A stretch of DNA of 64,000 nt, from contig NC_092685.1 in NCBI RefSeq assembly GCF_964275005.1, positions 32,788,866 to 32,852,865 on the forward strand. Direction: 5' to 3'. Under the pieces are notes generated by a model, which saw only the letters and a list, made by a program, of their open reading frames with translations, ran no database searches and was not told the DNA's origin. The position numbers and the translations under genes are program-made. This document shows, piece by piece, positions 14,301 through 29,300 of the stretch. Source of the stretch: Diadema setosum (lineage: Eukaryota > Echinodermata > Echinoidea > Diadematoida > Diadematidae). Each line of letters starts with the position of its first letter. Position 1 is the first letter of the stretch.

Positions 14301-17300
14301 GGGTCATATTTTCAACAAATGAATGCCCACTTTGTTCACGAACTTTAACTCTTTACCGGGTGAGAGCAACATTCCTGGCAGTGTAGATGTGCAATTAATC
14401 ACAGTGAATTTGACTTGGTTATATTTGCAATTTGTACCAAAGAAATTTTGTGTTCACTTACCAAGAATACCTTTGACTGGGACATAATAGCTCTTTAAAG
14501 TGACACATGGCAAATTTACAAAGCAAATGTAAAATTGTACTAAACTTGAAATCATTTTGAGGGGCCAACTGTTCAAGCTAGGACTTAACATTTATGCTAT
14601 GGATGTGAAAAGAGGTGAGAAGGAATGTTATGAGTAACATGGCTGAGTTTTGTTTTCACAGTGAATATAGCAGAGGCACGATTAGAAGAAGACCCAGACC
14701 CCACATATGCTGCCATGACGAGAGCCGCCACAGCTGCTCTTGCCTGGCCTGTTGTCCATCAAGGTAGACTGTCCCAAAACTTTCTCAACAAGCGACTTGT
14801 GTAGCTGTTAGATATGTTGTACATAACTTCTTGGAAGCCATTGCTACATACAGTGCACTCCTGTTACAAGGAACACGGTTATATCGAAATTTCATGTAAA
14901 GCTTCATGTAAAAATTTCCACCTTGTGAAAATTTCCTCTTTTACAGTAACCCCAACAGCCATTTTCAGGGCTGACATGACACTGAGTGAGAAACGTTTGT
15001 GTCATAGTATAGGTTATGTTTTGATTCAATTCGCACCAGATGGAAAAAAAAAAAATGAAAATGATAGACAGATATGCACAAATAAGCTGAATAAAAGTGG
15101 AAGTGAAGAAGTGACAAAATTTGAATGAAAAAAGACAGTGTGTATGTGAATTATAATCTATTAGTACTGTACGAGCTGAAATTTCCGCGTACAGATATTT
15201 TCGCAAATTGCTACTAGGAGAACATTTTCACGTGTTGTTAATTTCGCGGTTGCGAGGTCTAACTGTGCTTATCTGTTGGCACGTTGTTTTTTTTCGCGTG
15301 TTGTTATTTTCGCGATTCAAAGGCGATTCGCGAAATTCGCGAAAATAAAACCACCGCGAATATTTCAGCTCGTACAGTATTACAAAAGTCTATAGCAAAT
15401 ATGATATGGTTTTTGGTTAAAAAATGAATATATGATATACAGAGAGTAAGTAATTATGGTTTGAAGTGTCCAGTGTTTGCAGTGATACGTTTTGTGCAGA
15501 CTTTTGAAAAAAAAAATCATACCTGACTCTGTTTGTGTGTGTTAAAGTTTTTGTTTTTGTTTTTGTTTTTGTTTTTGTTTTTGCATAGGAAGGGAACTTG
15601 CAAAGTAGGTTAATCATTAAGGATGACAGTACTTTTCTCTCCGGGAGTGAAGTTTGCCAAGTGACATAAGGCTGATTAGCAGAATATATTTGACTCTAGC
15701 TTTATAATTCACTTCTAGTTTATATTTTCCCTCTCAATTTTCAAAAAGAATTTTGATTGGAAGTAGCTTATTATGTCAATCAATATGGAATAGCAACTGA
15801 TAAAAGAACTTGAGTTGAAAGACATCTTCATTTCCTCCGCCGACAGGCATGGAGTTGCGCAATCTTCCCATTGAACCGACGACGGTGACAGAGATCATCC
15901 GGCTACATTTCCTGTCCTCTGGTGCACAGACAGGCTCAGAGGATTCCAAGTGGCGCTACCAGCAGCGGGGAGGTTACACCTGCCATGACGACCCCGGCCT
16001 TGAGTTCCGCATGCACGATTCGTGGATTCTCAAGACCCTTACCAAGGGAAACTTGTTTGACTTGAGTCCCGGTAAGGCTCTCATGTGGATGAAGAAAAAA
16101 ATCCCTTCCCCTCCCCCCCCCCCCCCCAACCTTCCTCTTTGTCATTATGGAGGGATTAATTTATATTGTTGATTAATAGTGTAAAGGTCTCCGAACACCA
16201 AGCTCAGAAACGCTAATTGTTTGGCTATGGTGCACCAAAAGGAACCATGTCTGGTTCTGTTTCAAAATCACTTCCCGCTAATAACTTTGTTTCAAAATAA
16301 CTCTTCAACTGGTGATTTTGCTGCTCTTGATTTTGACATAAGGGTAAAATTCTTGGTGGTTTTGTACCGAAATTATTGATTTTATAACAGAACCAGACAC
16401 GATTTCTTGTGGCGCGCAATAAAAAATGGACTGTTGCTGTCACCATGCTCGGTGTGCAGATATGATTAAAGAAAAACCCTTTTACAGATTTTTTTTTTGT
16501 TTTTGTTTATTAGCCCAGGTACTGTATGTAACTAGATATTTACATGCTCTGAAAATGTCAGTAAAAAATCAAAGTCACTAAACTCTTGGTAAACAGACGC
16601 TATTTTCCAGCCGTAACTTTTGCTGTGAATGTCAACTGATGATAGAATGTAGCAGGAAGGGTACAAATATTAGATACTTCTTGGCAGTAAATGTTAGTGA
16701 AAAGGTCGGTGTACTTTGACTAAGACTAATTTTACAGTCATATCTTCAGCTAAATGTGCTGATTGTGTGGACTGGATGTGGTAGGAAGGATGGAAATAAG
16801 TAGGCTGAGACACAGATGAAAGTTCAAATTGAAGTTTTGTGAAACTGTCATTTTCTGGCTGCAACTGGGAGATCCAATGGTGATTTGATTTTGTGTGTTT
16901 AAATGCTTTCCATTCAAGTGATTTGAATACCTTGTTAATAACAATCTAACATGCTTTGATGCAGAGGGCAAAATGAAGATTCTGAAAACCCTGACCAATC
17001 AGTTGCTGACGTACGTTACAATGCGTGATGTCATAGAGGGGAGCTTTGACAACTGGATGACATCACGCAGGGAGCTGAAAGAACTTCAGCGCCAGGAGCA
17101 GCGGAGAGAGAAGGAGGAGGTCACAGCAAGGTGAGCAGCTTTGTGAAATCTTTCAGCTTGGGCATATTCTTTTGTCTTGCTACAAATATACCTGACAAGA
17201 GATTGCACATACCCATGTATTCAAATATTCTAGTGTAAACTAGTCAAAACTTGTGTGTTTGATATATGTTACATGTATTCCATTTATTTATTCCTGGTCA

Positions 17301-20300
17301 CATGCTCTAGCATTAATGAAGATGAAAAAAAAAATAATAAAAATAGAATTCCCGAAAGCTAACAAAGCTGAAAATTTGTAATATGAATGGAACAGGGAAG
17401 TAAAACCATGAGTTTATCTGAAAATGTTCAGTTTGTGATTGATTGTCAATATCATTCTTCAGAATATTTTTCACACCTATGTAGTTGTTTTCTGCTGAAA
17501 TGTTGCATGGGTTTCCTTTTCACGTGATTGTGAAGCCAAAATGGAGGATGCAGTAGTGTGTCTAGAAGCTACCCAAAACTTGTACACTGGTTCCATGTTG
17601 TAAGTGACCTATTGCTAGCAAGGCATCATGCATGCATACTTTCTTATGCTTTAGAACTCCTAGGAACATATATTTTTAAATTTTTCATCTTCATGTCATA
17701 TTGTCTTTTGACTTTAATGACATATCAAGACCGAGGTCCAACAACAAAGCTAGCACAATGAAAGTGTTGGTGAGGTTATATTATGTTGATGATGTTGATT
17801 TTAAAAGAGGTAAAGCTTTCTTCTTCTGTGTTTTTTCTTGCGAGGTCCACTAATGAGTGTGAGTGCATATATGCATATGCTTTGGTCTTGTAGATACATA
17901 GCACTTTTCAATGAATGAAAGATAATCAGACTGTAGTCATCCCTGTTACTTAGCTCAGAAACAATACCTAAGTAGATTTAGAAAAAGCTGTTTAAGAAGA
18001 AAGAGACATTCTTCTTTGTCCTTTGCTCCAGATGGAGATTGCGGATGGAAGAGAGAGCTCATGAAAAGCTGCAGAGAGAACAGACAGAGAAGGAGAGGCT
18101 AGAAAAGTTGGCCCAGGAAGGTTTCCAAGGGGTGGTGAATGGGGCCAGTCCTGTCTCCTCAGGAACCCTTGGAGGAACTCCAGAATCAACAAACAGGACT
18201 CAATCTAGGAACAAGGGAGACTCCCCCAGTGACTCCATGGACACTGAGGGGACAACCCCTGGTATGACACCTGCCGAGATTGAGGGGAAAAGGAAAGAGA
18301 TCGAAGCAGAGAGCTGTGCTAAGAAGGCAGAATTTCTTAAAGAGGAGGAACGACTGTCAAAAGAAATAGCAGAGGCTATAATGATGTACAGTGTAACCCC
18401 ATTGGGGGAGGACAGATATTTTCGACGATACTGGAAATTCAACTCCTTACCCGGTCTGTACGTTGAGTGCAACAGAAATGTGGATATGGATGTACTGAAG
18501 GAGATGGTGCATGAAATGAATGTGTGTCAGAGGACATCATTTGAGGTGAATGGGAAAGAGAGGGACGTTCAGGTGCTATGTGATCACCACAATACCTCCA
18601 ATAACAGTAACAAAGAGAATGAGGACACCAACATCATCACCAATGGTCAGATGGAGACAGATGACCATGCAGTGCCTTCAGAGATCCCCAAGCAGCAGAC
18701 TGACAGTGGGAAAGAAATCGCCATGGAAGTGGACAGGGAAATGCCCCAGCTGACACCTCAAACGTCCACGGCAGAGGAGTCTGCCCCAGAGTGCCAGTGG
18801 GCATTCTACAATGACCCCAGTGATGTCGACAAACTGGTGGAGTCCCTCAATGTCCGAGGCTTCAGGGAGGCAGCCTTGCGAGATGCCTTGCAGCAGGAGA
18901 AGGCCAAGCTGGTCAGCGTGATGAAGAATGTCCCAACAGAATTCCTGACCAAGTCAAAAGAGGAGCAGTCGGTAACAGAGACAGGGCCAGCGGTCCGGAA
19001 GCAGGTGGAAGTGAAGATGAACAGCGGCAAGAAGGGGCTCCTGTCCAACACTGCTAATGGCGAGGAGAAACTAGAACTTATGCTCAGGGAACAGATTCTT
19101 GACATAGAGGATCGTATGTGGCAGGGAGCTCTGGGATTTGTGAAGGTACGCATGCAACTTATCTCTTATACAAAAGTCCTTCACCTTCCTTGCTATCTCA
19201 CGGGACAGATATGTGGGTCATAATGAACAAGTTGGAAGCATTAAGTATTGACTAAATACAGACATGGAGGAACTTTGTAAACAAAACAAAACAAAACAAA
19301 TTTTTAAGCTTGTTTTGTCAAGTAGGAGTATTGATACAAGTATCCTGACAGTCACATGACCAAGATAACTTTCAGGGTACCCTTTGATCACACCGTGGAA
19401 TTAAGACATTCTGGTGTTCATTGGTCATAATGTTCCTACATATTAGTAGTTCTTCCAATTTTGGCACAGATGTTTGCTGATCTATCCCTTTCATGTCAGT
19501 GCACTCACAGTCACAGTACATATGTTACCCCAAAAGGCTTATATTCATTTCTTTGACTTGTAAGGAAAGTGTTGACCATCTGTAAGATTTTTATACACCT
19601 TTCATGATATTTTGTATGCACAATAATAAAAGCAGAATTAGTACTGAGTTTCATACAATATCTGGGCAGGTGCCTGATCGAGCTGGCTGGGTGGAGGCCA
19701 TTGAGCAGGGCTCCTATGATCGTCAGACCAAGGAGATCTCTTGGGGCCCTGTGTGGGCTAGGTCCATCTTGAATGACGGAGACTTTCTCAACATGTCCAT
19801 GTCAGACTTACCACTTCCTGATGACAGACCAAAGTCTAAAGACAGGTAGGATGAAAAGCAGCAAACAGTTTTCAATGAGCATTGTATTCAATACACACAA
19901 TCAGTCACACATATAAAGCAAAATAATATGATGAAATTCATACCTTTAGATACCCTACTGGGTCACTTTTATGCATAAGACAAATTTGGTTATATCTTAC
20001 ATGAAGAAATTAAATTTGCATAAGCTAGTGTTCGTTTTACCATGCTTATAAATTCATGGTGAATATGTTATGTTTCCAAGTTGGATTAGGGTAGAGCTAT
20101 GACTGATTGACATTGCTGATATGTGAGACTCACTGTCTATCACCCCATACCAACCTCCACATAAGAGGACAAGATGTGAATCACAGAATACTGCAACTAT
20201 TGATAGTCTGTGCAGAAATACTTCCTTTCAATTTCATTTCATACATAAGACAGCGAGGATGGTATTCTGAAATCCTTCCTAGGAAATTTCTTCCGAAATC

Positions 20301-23300
20301 AGGATCTATTCCTAAGTGGTAGTCTGAAAATCTTCCTAAGTTTTTTCCTAAACTTAGGAAAAAAAATTCTGACTTAGGAAGAAGTTGGTATTCTAGAGTG
20401 CACTTAGGAAAGAATTTTAGGAGGATATTTAGGAAAGCTCCACCCTTGTCCTAAGTACGTTGTTAAGAACAGCAAGCTGCAAAACATTGTGATAGGCGCG
20501 CTTGTCATTCACTGTGTGCACCATGTACTTTGATGCGTGAAATGGGCGTGAGAAAGGGGACATGCCGCGCACACGTGTATTTGACCCTACGTTATACAGT
20601 GCACTCCCGTTATAACGAACACGGTTATAACGAAATTCCGGTTACAACGAAATAAAGTTTAGGGCCGCAACATTATCAACTCTATGTATTTTTATTGTTT
20701 ATTCATTCGGTTATAACAAAATTTCGTTATAACGAAAGAAAACTGCCGGTCCCGAGGACTTCGTTATAACGGGAGTCCACTGTAGTAATATGCGATTGTT
20801 ATTGGTTGGTCCCGTATGATACAGCATTTCATATTGGCTTAAGAAAGGATGTGGGCGGGGTTGAGGATGGCCTAATTTGCATTAAGTTCCTAGGAAGAAA
20901 TTTCAGAATACCAATTCTGTCTTTCCTCGGCACTTCCTAAGTTTCTGACTTAGGAAGAAACTTATGAAGATTTTCCGAATACCGGACTAGATTCTTTGAA
21001 AACAAAGATAAATGATAATTGGAGCTTTATTGATATCTAGTTATGTTGAGATATGTATGCAAATTTGTACCTTTATCATGACATCAGATCTCTTTTCAAA
21101 TGACTGAATTAGTTTTATGATTTGTAATGTAACATAACAAGCCCTGTTTTATGTATACAACTATGTGACCTTGCCTATGTACCAATGGTAACAACAAAAG
21201 TTATTCAAATGTTGTGCATTGTGAAGTAGGAGAAGAAATGATTACCATGTAAGCTCAAGTTGTGATATGCTCCCATTCCTCCATCCTTCCAGACTATCCT
21301 CTCTCAAGAAGGCAGAAAACACTCCAACAGGATCCCCCGTCTCCACTAGGTGCAACACCCCAGATGCAACGGACAATGTGGTGCGGGACCTGGCCTGTGC
21401 CCTGCTCCAGGTTTCACAGGGTGCTGATGACAAGTACCTGAAAGCACCTCTAGGTAAAATTAGTAATTTGGGGTCAAACATTGAAGTGTGCTAAACGAAG
21501 AATTATGATAATCTCTTTGTGCCATGATGTTTGAAAATATTAATGTAAATTGTTATTTGTGTTATTTGCAGAGAGTAATATAATCTTAACTCTGAAATTT
21601 TTTTTTTTTAATTAAAGTTAAATCACTGTCAATTGATCTGAGGTGACATGAAAATGATTCACCAGGAGATTTTACCATTTAACCTAACCTAGGCCGGGCT
21701 ATTTAGGTAGATGATAGGGGGGGGGGTGGCGCCTGGGACTCAGCCGTCGACTGCGCGATTGCGACGAAAATTGGCACACACATTGCCTATGACGTAATCT
21801 AAAGTGCCGTGAAGTTAATTTTTAAAAAAATTATTATTTATGCTAAATTATTCTAATTTATGCATAATGATGCATGAAATCAGACAATTTGGTATAAATC
21901 ACTAAATAAAGCTCAAAACAGGCACATTTTTTGTGTAAATATTCTTTTTAGTGTCCTTAGCAAATGTAAGAGAAAAAAATTGTGCCATCTGAAAACATTT
22001 CCTAAGTATTGTATTGTTTTTTTAATTTCTTATATATTTTATTGTTTGTTGAATTTTTTATATATTTCTTTGTTTTTTCGACTTTGTTTTTCATTGTTTT
22101 TTCGATTAAATTTGTCTGCAACATTGTTCCGAACAAGAAAATATGTTATTAATTGATTTTAATCAGTAAAACCCCCAAATAATCATGCTTTTATGAAATT
22201 TGCCTGTAAGCACAGTTTGCATTGAAATTGTACACGAATTCACGTTTTTGAGCAATTTTTGGTCTGACATGCACGCACATATTTATGCGCAGCTTCGGAA
22301 CCGCGCACCTGGGCATCGCAAATTTGGTGTCAAAAGATGCAGGAGAGTCATGAAGCATCGTGACGATAGCTTTTCGCGATAGCGATACATCGCGCGGAAC
22401 GTCGAGGGGGGGCCTTGGGAGCCCCCCCCCCCCCGGCCTAGTTAGGGTTAAGCGTTAGTTGCCACATTGTGATGTATCACTAGGTCTTCAGTGTATTCCC
22501 GGTTACATGTGCCAAAGGATACTTTGGATTCAGCTGTGTTATGTTGTGGTTTTGCATTTGTGTGTGCAATACTGGCCACATTTCGTGACGTATTTGATTC
22601 AAGTTTGATGTGAAAGTGTTATGTTCAAAGAGCCTAGCTGCCCTCAGTGTTTGGCAATGCTGCCCCCAGTGTGTTCCGCCTTTTACAGGATCAAAAGTCA
22701 TATTTTGGTTGATGTTCTGTATGTGACCTATGAGCTGCATTACTTAACAAATTTTATGATCATTGTACATGGAAGTGTATTATTTAAAAATCTAGCTGCT
22801 TGTAACTATTGGTAGTAGTGCCCTCACTTGTTCCATCCATATATGCAAAATGGTTTATTTTCATGGTCTCCTTGTCCTCACACTGCTGGCTACATTTCAC
22901 AATGGATTTCGTTCAAGTTTATGACAGAGGTGTATTATTTTTAAATCTTCACCTATAGTAGTTTTGGTTGTACTGTCCTCAGTGTTCTGTCATTTATTGG
23001 GTCTAAAGCCACCATCATGTTGATATTTTGTTTATGTGCCCTATCAACCACATTTCTTTATATATTTTCTTTTCCAAAACTTGTGTGGACCTGCATTATG
23101 GTGAAATTTAGACCCCCTTTTGCATCTGGTAATGCTGCTCCAAGTGTTCCACCTTTTATAGAGTCAAATGTCATGTTTTAATAGTTGTCTTGTGTACATC
23201 ATGTAGGTGCAATTGGTGGTGTTTCATGACAGATATTGTTGTCAAAAATTTTTGACTCATACTCCCATTGTCAGTGCACATTTTGAGCTGAAATCAGCTC

Positions 23301-26300
23301 TTGGGAATTGATGTACTTTCTCAAGTGCAAGAACTTATATCAAGGCAATGAAATGATACCCACACTGCGACAGGAAAAACAGAAATAGTGAAACTTGAAA
23401 AAAAAAATTGTTTAGACCCTCTGAATATCTTTGATCCAGGTAATATGACGTCTGATGTTAAATGACGAAAAATTTTGTGCTATGTAAGTAAGATTTTGAT
23501 GTCATTTGATTTCCGTAGAATCTCACATTAACATCTAAACTTATATGGGCAAAACTGAAACATTGAATTCTATGAAAATGAAACCAATGTATTTTGTATA
23601 TGCCCTGTCATTGGTTCCACTTACTCACAGGTAAACAGGAAGACGTGAAGCCCATGACAAGGAACCGGAAGAAGCAAGAGGAAGAAAAGGCTGAAGAAGA
23701 GGAAGACACAGAGGAAGGTATCTACACATTGAATTCATTTTTAAAGTTTTTGGTTTGTTTGTTGATTTATTTTGTTGTTGGTTGTTGTTTTTTTTTTTTG
23801 TTTTTTTTTGTTTTTTTGTAAAGTGTTTTTGTTGTTTGTTGCTGGTGCTTTTCATACAGCCCTGTAGTATAGTCCTTGGCTACACAGTAGCCTGTTAGCA
23901 TGCTAATGTGAGACAAGGAACTTAGAACAGATTAACTTATTGTAGAAAGAATGCTGTGAATTTGTGTGCAGCTACTGTACAGGATCCATTCAAAAGACTA
24001 TCCAAGAACCAGAACTGTCATTAAATTTAGAATTATGTCAGGCGGTTTGCTCTATAAGTGCTTTATGAAAACTATACTCCTTGTCTAATTTCAACAGAAA
24101 TACACAATCCCTATTCGGGGGGGGGGGGGGGGCTTTTTGGGCCCCCCCCCCCCCCCTCGACATTTTTCGCGATAAATGTGGAACGTAAAAATCGCGACGT
24201 TTTGTGACCAGTTTGTTTTCTTTTAAGTCTCACGCAACTTTTGGGACTAAATTCGCGACGCCCGGGTACGCAGTTCTGAAGTTAGGCAATATTTTGTAAG
24301 TGCATGTCAGACCCGAAATTGCTCAAAAATGTGATTTCATGTACAAATCCAATGCAAATTCTGTTTATGACCAAAATGTATCATTATTTTTACTTTAACT
24401 TATCAAAATCAATTGTTTTCATGTTCTTTATGATTGAAATAGTGTCGCCGATGATATCCACCGAAAAAAACAATAAAAAACAAAAAGTCGAAAACACTGA
24501 AATACATAAGAAATTTTAAAAATGATAAAATACATAAGAAAAAATGTTGACATCGCCGGTTTTTTTTAATGTATATTCAATAAGAATCCTGCATAGAGTA
24601 CCTGAACCAAAAATTAGCAGTTTTGGATCTTTAATTTCAGATTTACAGCCATTTTCTTCAATTCATGCATAAATTAGTATAATTAATCTATTAAAAATAA
24701 ATTTGAATATTTGTGAAATAATTACCTATTCAGTTTTGTAGATTACCTTGTGGGTGACGCGCGTGTCAATTTTCCTTGCGATCACACGGTCAACGGCCAA
24801 GATCATTGGGGGGGGGGGCCCAATGACCCCCCCCCCCCCAGTCCTACGAGGCATCGAAATAGCCCAGTCTTTTTAGGGTTAAGCTGGCAAATGAGGTTAG
24901 TGTTTAGCATTATTTGCATATTAAAGCAGGTTCTGTCCATGCTTCTACTCAGAATAGATATCCTTGTGTATACATTTGTGCCATTATTTTGATCATAGGA
25001 TATCCAATTTGTGAAAGACAAGTAATCAGTTCATCTGAATGTAAGCAATATCCCCTTATCTCTAAATAGGCAGTCTTCTGTCATTGATCTTTACTCAGAT
25101 TTTCTGTGTAGGGATGAATTTTGTTTCCAATATTATGTTTATTGTCATCACGCAGAGAAGAAGCCTCAGAAGACATGTCGAGAGTGCTGGGAGGAATCCC
25201 TCATGGCCTGCACCAGCCTCTCCCAGATCTTCCTCCACCTTGCCACACTGGAACGCTCCGTCACATGGAACAAGTCTATCCTCAAGGCCCGTTGTCGTAT
25301 GTGTCGCCGCGGTGGCAACCCGGAGCAAATGTTGCTGTGTGATGGTTGCAACAGGGGTCACCATATGTTCTGCCTGAAACCACCTCTCAAGGTAAACTAT
25401 AGTGCTCATGTGTACTTGCTCAAAATGTGTGGGCACTCTGCTCCAACATATAACAGAGGTAGCTTTTGCCCCAAAGAAATTATTGGATAAACACACATGT
25501 GAAGTGAAAATAAAGAAATAAAAGAAAAGAAGAGTAAAAGTATCGATGGCAAACTTTTTCACATTGTGATTTCTGCATCTTCCTCAAAAGTGTTGTTCTA
25601 TTTCTGTTGTTGTTTGTGTGTTCCAGAAAGTGCCTCAAGGTGACTGGTTCTGCAAGGACTGTACCCCCAAGGAGATCAAGCGAAGCCCTCATAAGCAGCG
25701 AGTCATGAAGAAGAAGCCGATTGTAGAAGAGAGTGATGAAGAGGAAGAGGAAGAGGAAGAAGATGACGACAGTGAAGAAGACAGCGAAGAGGAAAGTGAG
25801 GAGGAGAGTGTAGATGAAGAGAGCGAGGATGAGGAAGCAGAAGACGACGAGAGTGAAGAAGAGGATGAGATGGAAGTGGATGTATCAGATGACGAAGAGG
25901 AAGATGAGGATGACGACGATGATGAGGAAGACAGTGAAAAGTAAGTCATATTTCCATAATGTATGCATGCCTTCAACACCAACGAAGAATCATTGCTGCT
26001 TGCAACAATCTTGAGGAACATACACATTTTGTTCATTCATGTCATATGTTTTCATTGATCGACAGTGCTGTGAAAACATCTGTATTGATCATTCTTTTTA
26101 ACCAGTTTCATACGGGAACCTAGTGGCTTGTGTATTAAGTCTATGGAGATTTCAGAATTCAGTATGGAATGGGTTAATCTCACCTAAGCTGAATGAGCCT
26201 CGACACTATTTTTTTTTAGTAGCCCATTAAGGCCACCAAAATCATCAAATTTCCTTCTTTTTTTTTCTTCTTTTTTTTTTTTTGGTGGCCTGAAAAAATA

Positions 26301-29300
26301 TGAGAAAAGAAGAAAACATAAAAAAAAGCAAGAATTATAATTACAATTAAACATAATTGTGTGAAAATTAGCATGTACAATAAAGTACTTCAAATACCAT
26401 TTGCTGTGACTAAAAAGTAAGAAAGAAAATAAATGAGCTTTTACTAAGTTCACAAAGTCTTATGTATTCAGTATTGAATTATGATATGAACATGATTTTC
26501 CATGACACCACATATTCATAAAATTATCATATTAGCAAAAGTTATACCTACTTCTATTGTTGGATAGATAGAATTTGGCCATGAAATTTAACTGTAAAAA
26601 TAGTTTGACCGAATATGGCCATAAAAGAAACTGAGTTTGCCTGTGAAGACTAGCATTGATTTGGCAACCCTGGTCACAGCAGCTAGTGTGCTGTTATAAA
26701 GCACAGAGTGTCTCCTCTTCTGGACAAGAAAAACACATGAAAACGATGAACACACAATTTTAAGTAACCCATTATGGGCCAAATGAGCTCCAGAATATGT
26801 GATTTCTTTAAAAGTGGCCTGACATCAATTTCTTGTGGCCCTAGGCTACCACAAATGTCAAGCCTTGGCTCATAAAAGCACCTGAATGGAGTCGGTGAAA
26901 GTAAAAATCTCAGCCTTGATGGCTGCGTACGTTTTCATCCGAGTTTTATAACAAAACAAGTGCACTACTATGTTGGAAGAAGGTGAATTTGACCAAAAGA
27001 CACACAGCTTTGGGAAAAAATATAATAGATTTTGATAAAAGAAAAGTCTGACCTTTCCATCAAAGTCATTTTTCTGGTCAGAATAATACAGATAAACATG
27101 AATTTGGGCCACAAATTCAGACACTCTTGTCTTGTCCAAGGGAACCCGGTATACCAGGTTCCCGTAAGGAGCGGGGTAACATATCACCTTCTTGAAATTT
27201 TTACAAAACTTAATTATCATGTACTTGTTGGCTGACTCACCATTAGTTCCTTCCTTTTTTATGCCTCCGCCACGAAGTGGTGCCGGAGGCATTATGTTTT
27301 CGGGTTGTCCGTCCGTCCGTCCGTCCGTCCGTCCGTCCTTCCGTCCGTCCGTAATGAATTTTGTGGACAAGGTAACTATCGAAACCTGTTGAGGTATCCT
27401 AATGAAACTTGGCATGTATGTGTATTAGGGGTTGAAGTTGTGCCTATCAACTTTTGGGTGCACATGCTCAAGGTCAAAGGTCAAAAGGTCAAGGTCAAAT
27501 ACATAAAATTTCACTATTTCCACCATATCTATTGAATGCCTGAAGATATTTTCTTGAAACTTAGTGTATACATGTATTACCTAATTAAGATTCTCTGGTG
27601 AAAGTTTGGGTCATGAGGTCAAAGGTCAAAGGTCAAAAGGTCAGGGTAAAATACATAAAATTTCACTATTTCCACCATATCTATTGAATGCCTGAAGATA
27701 TTTTCTTGAAACTTAGTGTATACATGTATTACCCAATTAAGATTCTTTGGTGAAAGTTTGGGTCATGAGGTCAAAGGTCAAAAGGTCAAGTAAAAATATT
27801 AAAACTTCTTTTTTTTCTCCGTACCTTGGAAAATTGTTCAAGGTATCTTCATGGAACATAGTATATACATGTACTGACTGAGAGTGATTATCTAGAAAAT
27901 GTAGGGTTCATGGGGTCAAAGGTCAGGGGTCAAAGGTCAAGTGCAAGACTTCAAAATTTTACTATTACCCTCATATTTATGCAATGCCAGCAGGGTTATT
28001 TTTTTACACTTGGTGTATGCGTGTGTAACCTAATAGAAATTCTCTGGAAAGTTTTTTTTTTCTCTTTTTGCTTCAAAGGTCAAAAGGTCAAAGATCAAGT
28101 GAAAGTGCTGAACTAACTTTTTCTTCCATATCTCGGAAGTGGCTCAAGTTACCTTGAAACTTAGGACATATTATGCATGTTCTACCTGAAAGTAATTATC
28201 TTATGAATTTTAGGGTCAAGGGCCAGATGAAAATGGTAACAATTTACTATTCAATTCAGAAATTGCACTTTTTCTCCACACCTGTACCTTGAAAATTACT
28301 CAATGCCTAAATGTGTGAATGGGTCAAAGTCAAGTTAAAGTCCTTAAATCCCTAGATACATGCTCTCCTATTCATCCAATTAAACCTACATCAAGGAAGG
28401 TGAACATTCAACACATTTGTGACAAACTTGTCATTCCAATATTTTGCCAATTTTGTGAAAATGTAATCACACAGTGTCCACATGTACTATCTAGACCTAT
28501 TGGGAAAATCATGCATTATGGCGGAGGCATACCAGTCGCCAAAGCGACATTTCTAGTTTTTTCTTTATTCATATCTGCTCCCATTCTCGTAGCTTTGTTT
28601 TTGTCTTTGCCATTCATTGGAACTCTTGATGATTCCAAGAAATCTGACTAATCTTTTCAAATTTTTACTGAAGCTTGTCTCATTTTTTTATTTGTTTTTA
28701 TCACTTTTGATACATGCAACAAGGCAACATTGACAGTCATTACTTCTTGGCTGGGCCATGTTTCTTTCCTTTTACGAGCATGAAATGCAGAGCTGCCAAG
28801 TCTCCCTGATTCTGCAGGGGTTTCCCTGAAAATGTCAAAATCTGTTCATGTATGAATAAGAAAATACTAAAATCTCCCTGATTTGGGAATTATTTTCGCC
28901 CATTGAAATGCATGTAACACACAGATATCTCCCTGATTGCTGTGTGGAATCTCCCGGATTTGGATGTGGGAATGTTGGCAGACCTAGAAATGATGTGTCG
29001 AAGGGCATTCAAGTTATTTACTTAGCAACAGTGTAACTGTTTTTTTTTTTTTCTTACCATGCCTCATGTAACATGGCTTATATATTTATAAAATGTATTA
29101 TCAATGTAACTAATTGGTATTATGGCTCACATCAGAGCATAACATGTATTGGAACTCTATTCAATCTTTATGTCTACTTGTAATTAGATAAATCAGAATT
29201 ACAATGATTTGGTTAATTGGATTCAGTATTGTCTGCAAAATATGATTTCTTATTCACATTGTGTGTTGAAACCCTGTCAAGCAAAGGTAACATTTTAGAT

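Noticed and set aside
25689..26036. Poly-serine minus-strand frame
   Set aside because: It is the antisense shadow of the acidic tract of BAZ1A exon 19.
26870..27415. 181-residue minus-strand frame
   Set aside because: It reads through the GTCC tract of a transposable element (giving DGRTDGRTDG repeats) and into AT-rich intron; the frame comes from repeat composition.
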